From positions 299,224,362 to 299,288,361 of the forward strand of contig CM022303.1 in NCBI GenBank assembly GCA_011799875.1: a stretch of 64,000 nt of DNA, in the 5' to 3' direction. A program made the position numbers and the translations under genes. This DNA is from Thinopyrum elongatum. Taxonomy: Eukaryota; Streptophyta; Magnoliopsida; Poales; Poaceae. Of the stretch, positions 1 to 11,583 are shown one piece after another. The notes under the pieces were generated by a model that did no database searches, had not been told where the DNA came from, and saw nothing but the letters and a program-made list of their open reading frames with translations. The number at the start of each line of letters is the position of its first letter. Within the stretch, counting starts at the first letter, position 1.

Positions 1-441
1 AAACTTTGAGTTTTAACGCTCCATGTTCCTGTATTTCTCTGACACACCTTGATCTCGGGTATTGACAGCTTCAATAGTCTGACAAGTTCCATAAGGGTAG
101 CCTTCCTAGGTCATACCAATCTTGAAATTCTTCAGAGCCTTCAAATTCTCCTAGTCTTCGGAGTCTTCAACCGTCGTAGTTTCCATTATTATAATGCACG
201 GTAAAATCCTCTTCATTCTGAAGTGGTCTTAGTTGTCCGATATCTTGTACTTCTTGGATTGGTCTCATCAGTTGAACCTTCGAGTGGTCAAAAGGGGAAA
301 GGGGTATAGTCTAACTAAAAGGAAATTTGATAAAGCTTAGAAAAGAAGAGAGCTAAGAGATCCTTTTTGAAAATAAGTTTAGAGAAAATATTTCCTATGG
401 GCTTGCCAGTTTCTAGGGGTCACGTCCTACAGTCAACATGT

Positions 442-453
442 GCTCTGATACCA
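442..453 (-). other. Primer-binding site (initiator tRNA-Met type)
   Basis: The minus strand reads TGGTATCAGAGC, the standard plant primer site complementary to the 3' end of initiator tRNA-Met. It sits three bases beyond the LTR end, as expected for the start of minus-strand DNA synthesis. Confidence 0.85.
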
Positions 454-456
454 TCT

Positions 457-3388
457 TCTAGCGACCTGACCCAAATGGATCAAGTCTCTGTGCTTAAGTG
501 TCATCCCTGGATCGGTATGCTGACACACACAGTACTCGAGGATTTATAACAGAGGTAAATCACATGTATAAAGTAACGTAAATACTATTACCTCAATCCA
601 TATAGCGGAAGTAACAACAAGGTTGTGGAGTTCCCAACAACGCCAACGGCAAAGTTGAGTGTAGACATCGTAACCCTAACGTATCACTTACTCGTCGTAA
701 GAATTCCTGCAACATGAGACGTTGCAGCCATGTAGGTCGGTACATTGAATGTACTGGCAAATTCACACCATAGGATAATAATGAGAATTGTCTATCTCTA
801 TATGCATATTTGGCTGGTGGAGGCTCTAGGTTTAACATTTGCATAAAGCCAATTTTTTCCTACAACACAGGAATATATTTTATTTACTACTGAGTTTGTT
901 GAAAACATTGAGAAGGTAACCCCAACTCAATCCCAATTAAAAGTTAACAACCCAATCAAATTAATTAAGTAATGTGATGAGATCAAATCAATAATTCAAG
1001 TACCAGATACTCAAGATGTCCATAACCGGGGACACGGCTAACCATGATTAGTTTGTACACTCTGCAGAGGTTTGCGCACTTTTCCCCACAAGACTCGATC
1101 TCCTCCGTTGGATTTCTCGCACTACATGGTGTTTGAGAAACGGATGACCGAGACACAGTCTTTCAGAAGCATTAATTCTTTCGACGGGTAAACCGTACCA
1201 CCTACATCCCCTACATCTGCTAGTTTACCACTGAAAGAGGTCACACAACATACTCAACTATGCCAGAGCCCATAATGGCTTGTGGCTGCACACGAAAGTT
1301 TCTAGCTTGAATAATCTTATGATCCCTTTGAGCCTGGGTGGCATTCCATAGGATGATCACACGGTAACCCCGGGATCTCCTAGGACAACACTAGATTCCC
1401 CAGGTGTCCGGGCAATCCACTGGTATCCCCAGGGTGCCCCAACCAATCCACCCAGATGTGTATTAAAGTAGCCACCTTAAGTTTCCCTTAGTTAAATACA
1501 AGCTCTCACATCTTTCATGAATCTCACATACCAATCCATGTCTACGAGCATAGCAAAGCAGTATAAGCATAACGTAGTAACTCCCAAGGTTTGAATATAA
1601 GACAATAGGTTCTACCTCATCAACTACTTCCCAGTACCCACATGTTAAATCAGATCCTACTCATGCAATGTTTGAGGGGTTGAACTAATGCATAAAAACT
1701 GGGTAATAAAGGGATATGATCAAAGTGTGAACTTGCCTTGTACTGTTGATGAAGATCCTTCGCACTCATAATTCCTGATAGTTCTACTCGGCACACTCCG
1801 TTCAATCTATCGTAAGCAAGCAATTGCATACATAAGCACTCATGCAAAAGAATCGAAGGAAAGATCTCAGAAAAATTCAAAAACAAACAATTAACTCTTG
1901 CAACATAAAACAATTTCTAACAGTACCAAAATTGGGTGGATTTGGTCTTATCAGAAAGTTTAGGTCAAGAGCTTCAATTAGCAAAAAGAATCAATTAAAT
2001 CGGAGTTACGAAACTCAAGTTATGAACAAAAGAAGTTCAAATTCAAATCTGTTTGAAACCAAATTTTAAACTTTTAAAAATATGTTTAAGTTGGTTATCT
2101 GGACAAAGGGGATCATAACGAAGAAGTGGGCATTGGTTTCGTTGGATTTGGATAAACGAGCAAAAAGTTGTGATCGTTTGAAGATCAGGGCTAAACTGTA
2201 AAATAAAACAACTACAACTAGGTCCCTGGCAGAAAAATAAAATAAAAACGAAAAACTACGGAACGAACGTTCGCTAACAGAGGCTAACGAACGAATTCGG
2301 CGGGGCTCCGGCGAGGCGAGGCGGCGCGGCGGATCGGCAGCGGCTTGCGGCGCGGCAGTGGCAGGCGGCGGCGGGGTGCGGCGCGGCGGCGGCGCTGGCG
2401 ACGGCAGGCGGCGGCGGCTGCGGCTCGAAGCTGCGCGGCGATGTGGAGGTCGAGGGGCCCCTGGGTGGCGCTATTTAAGGAGGGGGGCGGCGTGATGCGT
2501 GGAGGAGGGGGCAGGGCAAGGCGGCGGCGGCTCGGACTCCGGCGGAGTCCGGGTCGCGCACGGGAGGAGGAAGGCGGCGCTGCGACTTGGGCCTGGGCTG
2601 GCTCGGCTGGGCCGGCCCAGTTCGGCTGTGGAAGGTTTTTTTAAAAAAAAAACTCCGACAATAAAATAAATAGCAAAAATAATAAAAATTATATATATCT
2701 TATTATATATCAAAATTTTCAGGAAAAGATTTTCTACAAAATGAACATTTTTTGAGCATCAAATAAAATCCACAAAAATTTAAATAAAGCAAACAGTGCT
2801 ACTGGTTCATTTAAAAGTCAAATAAAAATATTTTAAAATACCAAAATAATTTCAAATTTATTTCTCTCCATTCTTCTACTGTAGGGAATCATTTTACCCT
2901 ATTTTCCATATATTTTATTTCTGGAGAAAAATAATTTGAATAATACCCAAATAACTTCAAATTGAAAATGGTTTTCAAAATACCTTCAAAGGGACTTTAA
3001 ATTTTGATTCTTCGAAACTTCCAACTCATATTTCATACGATTTGAAGAAGTCATTTTATCTTCTCTCGTGAAAATCATTGAGTTGCATAAAGTTTCTGAA
3101 TTTGCAATATTTTCAAATGAAATTCAACTCTTTTCGAAACCCCTTTTAAAATAGAAGAAGTCATGTTATCTTCACTCTAGGGTTTGTAATGAAATAGATT
3201 TGAATTCAAGGAGATCATAAATGCAAGGTGAAAGTTTTGGGAAAGTCATTTTATTCCCTCTCATTTAACTTTCAAAAAGTTTCAAATTCCACTCAATTTC
3301 ACACAAACAACCACACCACAATCAAACAAACAATCAAAACTATCTATTTAATATAACATTCCAAAATTTAGAATTTTGGGATGTTACA
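457..3388 (-). repeat. 5' LTR of minus-strand family-A element
   Basis: The minus strand begins TGTAACATCCC at 3388 and ends next to the primer site at about 457, where the expected final CTACA is mutated to CTAGA. Both flanks match the LTRs at 8206-11568 and 15288-18662. The block at about 2260-2645 is GC-rich and has no counterpart in those two LTRs, so this LTR belongs to a different promoter subtype. A near-palindrome AGTACATTCAATGTACC lies at 739-755. Confidence 0.85.
2471..2478 (-). promoter_or_regulatory. TATA-like box of minus-strand LTR
   Basis: The minus strand reads TTAAATAG inside the GC-rich central LTR block, in the orientation of the element. Its place between U3-like and transcribed LTR sequence fits an LTR promoter. 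The call rests on sequence and position only. Confidence 0.4.
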
Positions 3389-3689
3389 CCGGCTTGGCAT
3401 CTACCAAATTAGAGGATGTTGTACTGCATGCAGACACTCACACTGGTCGTAGCGCGGCAAAATGATGGGTCAAATAACATGCCTTCAATATACATAGATT
3501 GTAAAGGTTGACACGCTAGTCAACATTCAGACTAAACTAAGTTTCACAAGATACGGTATGCATACTAGCTAACATTCACAAGCACTTAAGTTCAGCATGT
3601 TTACGCATCTAAATGATTCACAAGACTATAACCAAGACAAAGCTGCCAGAAAGTGTAGAAATAAATAAAAAACGATCGATGCTTCTCTG
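3389..3689. other. Low-copy sequence without a recognisable gene
   Basis: This is ordinary AT/GC-mixed sequence immediately outside the minus-strand LTR. On the minus strand it would be the 3' flank of the exon-like block at 3690-3830. I see no RNA gene or repeat. Confidence 0.4.
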
Positions 3690-3830
3690 AGCAAAGGGCC
3701 TCCCTACGCACATATTAATTTCCTGGGCATGCTTCTTTCTGCTCAATGTTGCGTGCACTTTGAGCATGTTGGCAACTCCACAGCTAGCTTGATGGCTCAT
3801 CTTGCAATTTACGCTGACACATTGCAGTAA
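3690..3830 (-). pseudogene. Exon-like conserved block, copy 1 (function unknown)
   Basis: A block of about 140 bp on the minus strand is repeated at 19087-19225 with roughly one difference per twelve bases. In one frame both copies are open and read about 48 residues including VNCKMSHQAS, SGVANMLKVHATL (CGVANMLKVHATL here) and KKHAQEIN. Outside the block the two copies diverge. Just upstream on the minus strand (3865-3905) is a second short conserved piece with the peptide NGTAQN, which recurs in altered form near 24770-24795. The pattern fits exons of an old duplicated gene with this block near the 3' end. I do not recognise the family, and a structured non-coding RNA is also possible. Confidence 0.35.
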
Positions 3831-5585
3831 ACAGAGGAGGCAATAGAGATCACTCAACATCAGACCATTTTGTGCAGTTCCATTGAAATCATCTTCATTG
3901 TCCTGAATGTGAAAAGATAAGGAAGCGTTGTACTTAAACGGTGTCGCAAAACAGTAGCACATATCAATAGCTCAGCATGACAAAACATGATCATCTGGAC
4001 GAAGGGGATACTGACCAGCGTGAGGAAGATTATGCCTAATTTTATAGGTGGTTAGTTGATTTCCACCTTGGGATCTCCTATGATGGCACGGAGGAAATTC
4101 TATGCAATCGACGAGCGCAATTCCTTCCGTGTGGATTTAGAAAATTTGTCCAAGTAACCCCAATATCTTTTTTGTGCAGTTCCACTAAAATAATGCACCG
4201 ATGTTTGCATGACCCCTACTCGTCGGCCAGGCCATCAATGACTCGGTCTCTTTTATCTTGCGTTGACAGCCCGGCTACAGTGCTTGTTTGCTCCTCCACA
4301 CATGACAGGCTCATTCCACACTGCAAACAGCAAGTCAACGTACGAATAAGCTTATTTCATCTTGCATTGGTCATTCTACCTAGTTACAAATGTAGGAATA
4401 CCTGGAGCACCGTGAGGTCGGCTGACAGCAGGTTCCACTAAAATTGAGGTTTGTACTTCTGTTTGCACAAATAGACACCATATGGAGATAGACAAACCTG
4501 TTTGCACAAATATGTAACAGAGTTATTTAAGCAGTGTCATTTTTTGGCAGCGGCATATGATTAACAGCAGCATCTCATACGTTATCAATGGCATTACAGT
4601 GACAGTATGAAAAAGTGCCATTAACTAAGAAGTGCCATCACATCAAATCAACACTGGCACTAGATTAACGAGGGCTTACATTAACATGCATAACAATTGC
4701 ATTATTACTCTGTGATGACAGATTGGGAGTAGCAATTGATCAATACATACATGCATGGTTAACAGGAACGATCATTCTAACAAAGGGTGATACGGAAAGG
4801 AGAAACACATCATGGTGTCAACCATTGTGCAATTAAATTTTATGCAGTTCAACGGAGATGCAGCTATGTTACCAGTGTCAGAGTTTAGTGTAACGGTCCA
4901 AAACACTCTTTATGAGAAATAAAGCAAGAGAGAAGCATTTCATAAAATGGTGGTGGCATTGATTCAGTTTATCAATGGCAATAGATTGACAGCAGCATTA
5001 CTTAACAGCGACATCACATTAACAGTGGCATTGTTTCATTTTACTTGTGATGTTAGATTAACAGCAGAAGTAAGGGCACACGGACAGGGGAGGCACAAGC
5101 ACGTTTTACATCCACCGAGGCATAAAGTGGTGAGGCAGAGGTGTTGCCGAGTGCGGCAAACATGCAAAGCATGTCTGGATTTGTGCATTTTTTGTTCTCG
5201 TCAGTGACCTTTCCTATGTGACCATAAGAAATCTAGACGTGCTCATTCTCGGTTGCATTGTCGACCCAACACCCCTCGGTTTCTATCCTTTTTTGACCAA
5301 GAGACCGGTCAGGCCAGTATCTTTATTTCCCTTTCCAACCAAGAGATCGGTTCATTAGCCAGTATCTGCAGTACCTTTTTTCCTCTAATAGTAAAAATTT
5401 AGGTGGTGTTCGAGTGTTCGACAAGCCGATGGAGCTAGCTACATGGGGAGCTTTGTAATACTAGAAGAATATCCACATGCAGGATGCCGCGACGTGGGGA
5501 GCAATCCTAACTTGATGAAAAAAGGGATGCAGCAATGTGGGGAGCTGGGCCATTAGAACAAGGTTGGTTTCAAAATAAGTTATAC
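3831..5585. other. Low-copy sequence, putative introns of minus-strand unit 1
   Basis: This lies between the exon-like block at 3690-3830 and the possible first exon at 5586-5860. Short phrases recur within it: a TTTTGTGCAGTTCCACTAAAA-type phrase near 4170-4190 and degenerate TTAACAGCAGCAT phrases at 4555-5070. Scattered similarity to 24300-25400 supports an ancient duplication. No long open frame is convincing. Confidence 0.4.
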
Positions 5586-5860
5586 CTCCGGTCGGCGGGA
5601 TGTGGCAAGGCAGGTGGCGGGATCTGCCATCTTGACGGCGGGGAGCAAGGGTGAGGAGGACCTCCCACACCGGTGCCAAGTCAGAGAAGACGGCGCGCGT
5701 CGGCTTCCTCCTGCCACCGGCGACCACCAGCGGAAGGGATCCGGCCGGATCTGTGTCAACCGAAGAGGAGAGAGAGACAAAGAGAGTGGACACCACCGTC
5801 TTGTTTAGATCTGGAAAGGGTGAGAGAGTGAGAAGAAGAGAGCAACCCTAGCAAGCAAGT
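5586..5860 (-). other. Possible first exon and 5' region of a minus-strand unit, copy 1
   Basis: The minus strand shows a CT-rich leader (5860-5790), then GC-rich sequence open in one frame. It ends with the peptide MADPATCLATSRRPE directly before a GT splice-donor candidate (CGGAG then GTATAAC, donor at 5584-5585). A diverged copy at 25391-25665 has the same order and ends TSRRPP before CCCAG-GTATCC. The shared frame and donor suggest a real first exon in the ancestor. The TATA box of the other copy (TATATACA) is TAGTCCAC-like here, so this copy is probably silent. Product unknown. Confidence 0.35.
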
Positions 5861-6254
5861 CCCGAAGTGGACTAGTGGAGTAGTAATTGTTTTTCTCTCC
5901 GTAGCGATCGTTCTAAATTGAATACGCGCAGAGCCATCTTTTCATTTAACGTACAAGTAAAAAGAAACTCGGTGAATAACCGCGCCACCGCATCAGGTCG
6001 CACTTGGTATGGCTGACATTTGGTCCCAGACCCCACATTAAGTGGACGACTAGATGTCTCAAATTGTCACGTTACCTGCCTTTTCGTGTGCAAATGCGCT
6101 CCACCGTGAGTGTACCCGCGCGTGTGCGTGAGGGGAGAGTGAAGTCCGATTTATAAACCTTGAGGTTCTAGAGCTAGTTGGAAACAAACCCTCACCTTTA
6201 AATCCCTGAAGTTTGTACCCTGTCCTCTGTAATCCCGGTCATTTTTAACCTTAA

Positions 6255-6382
6255 GGGCATGTGGGGTTCAAGGGGTTTTAACGGGGATTAACAGGGATTG
6301 TGGGGGATTAAATCATGTACAAGCCAAATTCCCCTCCATTCCTCTCCAAACCCCTTTGGAGGAGGTTGAACCGAACAAGGCC
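6255..6382. mobile_element. Tourist/Harbinger-type MITE, 128 bp
   Basis: Imperfect terminal inverted repeats run from GGGCATGTGGGGTTC (left) to GAACCGAACAAGGCC (right; reverse complement GGCCTTGTTCGGTTC). A TAA target duplication flanks them at 6252-6254 and 6383-6385. The 3-bp TWA-type duplication and small size fit PIF/Harbinger MITEs. It has no coding capacity. Confidence 0.7.
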
Positions 6383-6385
6383 TAA

Positions 6386-7079
6386 GACTAACCACAGTGG
6401 GAGTAACTTCAAGAGTAATAACATCGGGTCCAACTCAGCAAATTCGCCTATGTGGCAACTAGTTAATGAGGAAAGAGGTAAATTGAGTAACTTATAGCTA
6501 GTTACTCATTCTATGACATACCAAAACAAAATGACTCTATAACCTAATAAATGAAGCTTTGCATGACACTACACATGCGATGACCACAGGAGCAATCCAC
6601 TCAGGTTGTATGTAAACATGTTTATACTCTTCATTCATGATTTTTAGTACAAATAGGATGCACATGGCGATGTCATCCTCATACCAGCCACTATTGATGG
6701 ATGGCCACGCAGCGTCGCCCTGCTCACCTGCAACTGCAACCCAAGTTGCGCATGCAGCAACTACGACTGCTATGGAGTACTAGACGCACAAGGCATGTTG
6801 TTGGTGCTGCTTCATGAGCTACCGAGCCATCTAGACGAGCGTGCAGTAATGGCCATCACCAGCGGAATGAAGGACACCATTCTTTCGCCGTGTCCTGGCC
6901 ATCACAAAGGTGGTGATGCACTTTCCGGGGTTGTCAGAGACGGAGTCCGTCGTCTCACTCCTGAGAGCGCGAACATGGACGCAAACACGGCCGAGTTTCA
7001 TATAAACATGACGGATTTCATTACATTTACATTAAATAAGTTGTGCTAGTCCAGAGCTAAAGGTAGAATTAATATACCT
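6386..7079. other. Low-copy sequence with MITE-like remnant
   Basis: The start (about 6390-6430) resembles one end of a Tourist-like MITE (CACAGTGGGAGTAAC), but no matching second end is found. The phrases GATGACCACAGGAGCAATCC (about 6577) and GCAAACACGGCCG (about 6979) recur at about 20035 and 20085, so this interval shares ancestry with 20030-20120. No gene is seen. Confidence 0.35.
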
Positions 7080-7735
7080 AATCTAAATGGTCGCCAGCCG
7101 ATCTCTTTGTCCTCCTCCAGCATCCGGCTGAAGAAGAATGGTGCAAGACACCGGCTGTTTTCGCCGGCGTCGCCTCGGCAGTGGCCTTCATGGGATACAA
7201 TCGGTGGCGGCCTCCCGTGTTCTACTTCTCCTTGATGATTGCGGCGGGCGGGGACGTGCTGGCTGTCACCTCGTCGACATCCGCATAGTCGCGTAGCCGC
7301 GTCACCTCGTCGACATCCACGGCGGCTTCTTTCTCTGCCTGCATGGCGCGGCTACGCGCGCGTCGATGGCGGATGGCACAGTCTCAGGCACTGGAGGCGC
7401 TGTACGACGCGGCGGCGTGGAGAGCAGCGACAATGCCCGTGCCGCCGTGCTCCCCGACAAGCCGGCGTGGAGCAACTCGGCACTCTTCCTCGAGCAGGAT
7501 TGGAGCGGCCAGCTGCGGAACCACACACTGGCTTAGGGCGGCAACTGGCTTCGTCGGGCTAGGCGAGGTTGGTGGAGCAGCGAGCTGCCTCACTCGTAAC
7601 TGCCGGGCTTGGCGGGCCACCCAAACGGCTTTTATGCCGGAGAACTGCTCTTCCTGCTCGTCGGATGCCGCCGAAAGAGTGGAGAAAATGGTGGAAGGAG
7701 GAGCTTGGCCGGCGTCCCGCTCCTGAACGGAGAGA
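7080..7735. other. GC-rich gene-fragment-like block
   Basis: This block is markedly more GC-rich than its neighbours, with several overlapping open frames on both strands (for example 7343-7726 plus, 7384-7620 minus). Such overlap is expected from base composition alone. I recognise no domain. Possible sources are a captured gene fragment or the interior of a decayed DNA transposon. It ends at the phrase GTACTTGCTCTAAATGATGTG (from about 7736), which recurs at 20538 and 20583. Confidence 0.3.
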
Positions 7736-8205
7736 GTACTTGCTCTAAATGATGTGCCGCTGCAAGAGCTGCCTATATTAATTAACTATGCTCGAAAAAG
7801 GTGGCCAGCTTTGACTATAGTACGATACTCCTACTAAAGGTTAGTAGGTGACCTTGCGCTTGGCTCTTCGCCTATTCTGGAAGTTGAACAATGATGATAC
7901 TACAGTAGTACTACTATATACTTCTGGCAATATGACATCGAATGAACTGCTGCACGTCCACCGCTTGTATAAAGCAAAAGCTTCTCCTCATGCTGCGAGC
8001 CACCGCGTGCACGTGGGCGAGGGAGAGGGTGTAGTAAGAAAGCTTCTCGTTGTTTTGCGAGTTGACGGGACACATCAAAGTTATTTAGTACTCTCTCCAA
8101 AAAGGGCCGACCATGTCCATGGCTACCATCCCGTGCTCCGTCATTGAGTACGTGCACGATTCACGTGCCATCGAGGAGAAAAAATATTGCGTAGTACGTG
8201 CCATC
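7736..8205. other. Low-copy unit sequence, left of family-A insertion
   Basis: Parts recur elsewhere. CTGCTGCACGTCCACCGC (about 7948) is found again near 23815, and AAAAAGGGCCGACCATGTCC (about 8099) again at 22081. The similarity to 22060-22800 continues across the retrotransposon at 18668, which confirms that 8201-8205 (CCATC) is the target site. No ORF is credible. Confidence 0.55.
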
Positions 8206-11200
8206 TGTAACATCCCAAAATTCTAAATTTTGGAATGTTATATTAAATAAATAGTTTTGATTGTTTGTTTGATTGTGGTGTGGTTGCTTCTGTGAAATTG
8301 AGTGAAATTTGAAACTTTTTTGAAAATTGAATGAGAGGGAATGAAATGACTTTCCCAAACATTCACCTTGCATTTATGATCTCCATGAATTAAAATTCAT
8401 TTCATCACAAAACCCTAGAGTGAAGATGATATGACTTCTTCCATTTAAATAAATGAAAAGGGTTTTGAAAAGATTTGAATTCCATTTGGAAATATTCCAA
8501 ATTCGGAAACTTTATGCAACTCAAAGAGTTTCATGAGAGAAGATAAAATGACTTCTTCAAATGCTAAGAAAGAGAGTTGGAAGTTTCAAAGAATCAAATT
8601 GAAAGTCCCTTTGAAGTTATTTTGAAAACCCACTTTCAATTTGGAGTTATTTGGTTTTTATTCAAATTACTTTTCTCCAAAAATAAAATATATGGAAAAT
8701 AGGGTAAAATGATTCCCTATAGTATAAAAATGGAGAGAAATGAGTTTTAAATCATTTTGGTATTTTAAAATATTTTTATTTGGTTTTTAAATGAACCAGT
8801 AGTACTGTTTGCTTTATATAACTTTTTGTGAAATTTATTTGCCACTGAAAATATGTTCATCTTTTAGGAAATATTTTTCTAAAAATTTTGATATATAATA
8901 TGCCTATGTAAATTTTGTTTTTATTTTCGTTATTAAGTTTTGCCTTTATGTTTCTATTTTAAAAAAAAACTGCGCATGCTGGCCCACATGCGTAGCATAG
9001 TAGCATCTGGCGCTCCATTATTTTTTTCTCTCCTAAATGGGCCAGGCCAGCCAGCGTTTTCCTTTCCAGATTTGTTTTTCCTTTGGCAAAAAATAAACTG
9101 CAGCACGTACGCACGCGGCGGGCCGATGGCCTTTAGGCCCGTGCGAGGCGCTTAGCTTTTCTCCTCTGTTTCGTTTATTTTCGTCTACTTTTAGTCCCAC
9201 ATTGCCTAGCTAAAGACCTCTAAGCCTCCTTTCCACCTATAAATATAGATCCATAGAGCCTCCAAAAATCATCCACTGTGGGTTAAATCAATACTTTGGT
9301 CTGACTAGCTTCACAAAAGAAAAATATATTTCTTCTCTCCGGCGGGACTTCTGGAAGTTGTCTCCTCTCTCCGAAGTCGTCTTTTTTCCACCTTATAAAG
9401 GTATTTTTTTTATACTCCCGTAGCTTATTATTTTTATACTAGTGTACGGTAGAATAATTAGATTTATAAATTAGTCCCTGTATTTACATTTTAAGACTAG
9501 AATTCTTTTAGCCGTAACTATTTTTCTTCCGTAAAACAGCATAGCCCTGATTTTTCAAATAGCCATAACTTTTTACTCGTTCATCCAAATTAGATAAAAC
9601 CAACGCCTACATCTTTGTCTTGATTCCACCTATCTAGTGAATCTATCAAATAAACTTTTTGCAACTTTCAAATTTTGAAATTTGTTCAGATTCATATACA
9701 AACTTCTTTTGATCATATCTTTTTATCCGTAGCTCTGTTTCCGATGAACCCAGCTGCATCGGATTCGTATTGAAGTAATCTTTCCATTCGCACAATTAGT
9801 GTCATCTTTCCAACATATAATTTTGATCTTAGCCAGTTACTCTACTAGTCTAAGCAGATTCAATGCTATATTGAATTACTTGATCCGTTATTTTCAATCT
9901 AGTAATTATTTTTCCTACATATTCATATTGACTTCCTACATCCAGTAGCATCATTAGTTTCAACTTTTGATCTTTTCAAATTTGAACGATTCAAATTTGA
10001 ACTCGAAGCTTCACTTGATCATATCTTGTAAACTGTAGCGCTTTTTTAATTGATTCCTTTTTCAAATTGAATCCCTAGGCGTAATCTAACATCTTGAGCC
10101 ATCACCACACTTTTTCACCGAAATTAGCATCTGATCCTGCAAAATAATTTGATTTGATTCTTTTGGAGTTTTCGCAATCTTCCTTTGCATTTTCTTTTGG
10201 GTCTTTGAGTGATTGCTTATGTGTGGATAAAATTGCTTGCTTACGATAGATTGATCGGAGTGTGACGAGTAGAACTATCTGGAATTATGAGTGCGAAGAA
10301 TCTTCATCAACAGTACAAGACAAGTTCACACTTTGATCATACTTTTCAATACCCAGTTTTTACTATGCATTAGTTTCACCCTCAAAGATTGCATGAGTAG
10401 GATTGGGAACATGTGGCCTTGCTATGTAATTCATGAGGTAGGAACCTATGATCTTTGAAACACCCCGGGAATATTCGTTGTGTCATATGTTGCTTAGGCA
10501 TTCTCGTAGACGGGGATTGGTATGTGAGATTCATGAAAGTTGCGAGAGTAATAACAACTAAGGGAAACTTAAGGTGGCAACTTTAACACACAACTGGGTG
10601 GATTGTTTGGGGCACCTGGAGAAACCAGTGCTTGCCCAAGGGAATTCCGGAGTACCCGTGTGATTAATCTAGGTCCGCCACCCAGGCTCAAAGGGATCAT
10701 ATAATTATTCATGCCTAGAAACTTCCGTGTGCAGCCACAAGCCATTATGGGCTCTGGCATAGTTGAGTATGTTGTGTGACCTCTTTCAGTGGTAGGCTAG
10801 CAGATGTAGGGGAAAGTAGGTGGTACGGTCTACCCAGAGAGAGAGTTAACGCTTCAGAAAGACTGTGTCTCGGTCATCCGTTTCTCAAACACCGTGTAGT
10901 GCGAGAAATCCAACGGAGGAGATCGAGTCTTGTGGGGAAAAGTGCGCAAACCTCTGCAGAGTGTATAAACTAATCATGGTTAGCCGTATCCCCGGTTATG
11001 GACATCTTGAGTATCTGGTATTTGAATTATTTGTTGATCTCATCACTCTATTTAATTAATGTATTGGGTTATTAATAATTTGGGAATTTTTGGGATTGAG
11101 TTGGAGGAACCTTCTCAATAATGGCATAAACTTGGTAGTGAATAAAACATTTATTCCTTTATTGTAGGGATAAATTTGCTTTATGCAAAATTAAACTTAG

Positions 11201-11568
11201 AGTCTCCACCAGCCAAATATGCATGTAGTGATAGATATTGTTCATCATTATTCTGTAGTGTGAATTTGCCAGTACATTCAACGTACTGACCTACACGGCT
11301 GCAACGTCTCATGTTTCAGGAATTATTCGACGAGTAAGTGATACGTTAGGGTTGCGATGACTACACTCAACTTTGCCGTTGGTGTTGTTGGGACTCCACA
11401 ACTTTGTTGTTACTTCCGCTATATTATTTGAGGTAATAGTATTTATGTTATTTGATACATGTGATTTACCTCTGTTATAAATCCTCGAGTACTGTGTGTG
11501 TCAGCATACCGATCCAGGGATGACACTTAAGCACAGAGACTTCGATCCATCCGGGTCGGGTCGCTACA
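8206..11568 (+). repeat. 5' LTR, family A
   Basis: It starts TGTAACATCCCAAAATT and ends TCGCTACA. A TATA box (TATAAATA, 9238-9245) lies about one third of the way in. A 17-bp near-palindrome AGTACATTCAACGTACT is at 11271-11287. It aligns along its whole length with 15288-18662 with scattered substitutions and a few small indels. Confidence 0.93.
9194..9245 (+). promoter_or_regulatory. LTR promoter: USE-like motif plus TATA box
   Basis: GTCCCACATTG (9194-9204) matches the plant snRNA upstream sequence element RTCCCACATCG at ten of eleven positions. TATAAATA (9238-9245) follows after exactly 33 bp, the spacing known for Pol II-type plant snRNA promoters (Pol III types are about 10 bp closer). 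The 3' LTR keeps the USE-like motif (16273-16283) and spacing, but its TATA is changed to TGTAAATA. The motifs are seen directly; their use by snRNA-type factors is inference. Confidence 0.5.
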
Positions 11569-11571
11569 AGA

Positions 11572-11583
11572 TGGTATCAGAGC
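11572..11583 (+). other. Primer-binding site (initiator tRNA-Met type)
   Basis: TGGTATCAGAGC starts three bases after the 5' LTR and is complementary to the 3' end of plant initiator tRNA-Met. Confidence 0.92.

Larger units (their letters stand above)
1..3388 (-). mobile_element. Partial LTR retrotransposon, family A (runs off left edge)
   Basis: This is the reverse complement of the first part of the complete element at 8206-18662. Read on the minus strand it has an LTR (3388 down to 457) starting TGTAACATCCC, a primer-binding site, then leader sequence that leaves the window at base 1. The first bases correspond to the start of the coiled-coil ORF of the complete copy (around 12160). The 3' part of the element and its second LTR lie outside the window, so the target duplication cannot be checked. 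The LTR is about 430 bp shorter than in the complete element and has an unrelated central promoter segment. No coding capacity can be judged from this fragment. Confidence 0.85.

Noticed and set aside
2345..2713. Long open frames in the GC-rich LTR block
   Set aside because: Frames are open on both strands with Arg/Gly/Ala-rich nonsense composition; GC bias explains them, and they lie within an LTR.
7343..7726. 127-codon ORF as a host gene
   Set aside because: Overlapping minus-strand frames of similar length, no recognisable domain, and placement in a GC-rich block of possible transposon origin.
10569..10973. Small ORFs repeated at 10569-10973 and 17662-18153
   Set aside because: They are duplicated because they lie in both LTRs; no similarity to proteins and no start context.
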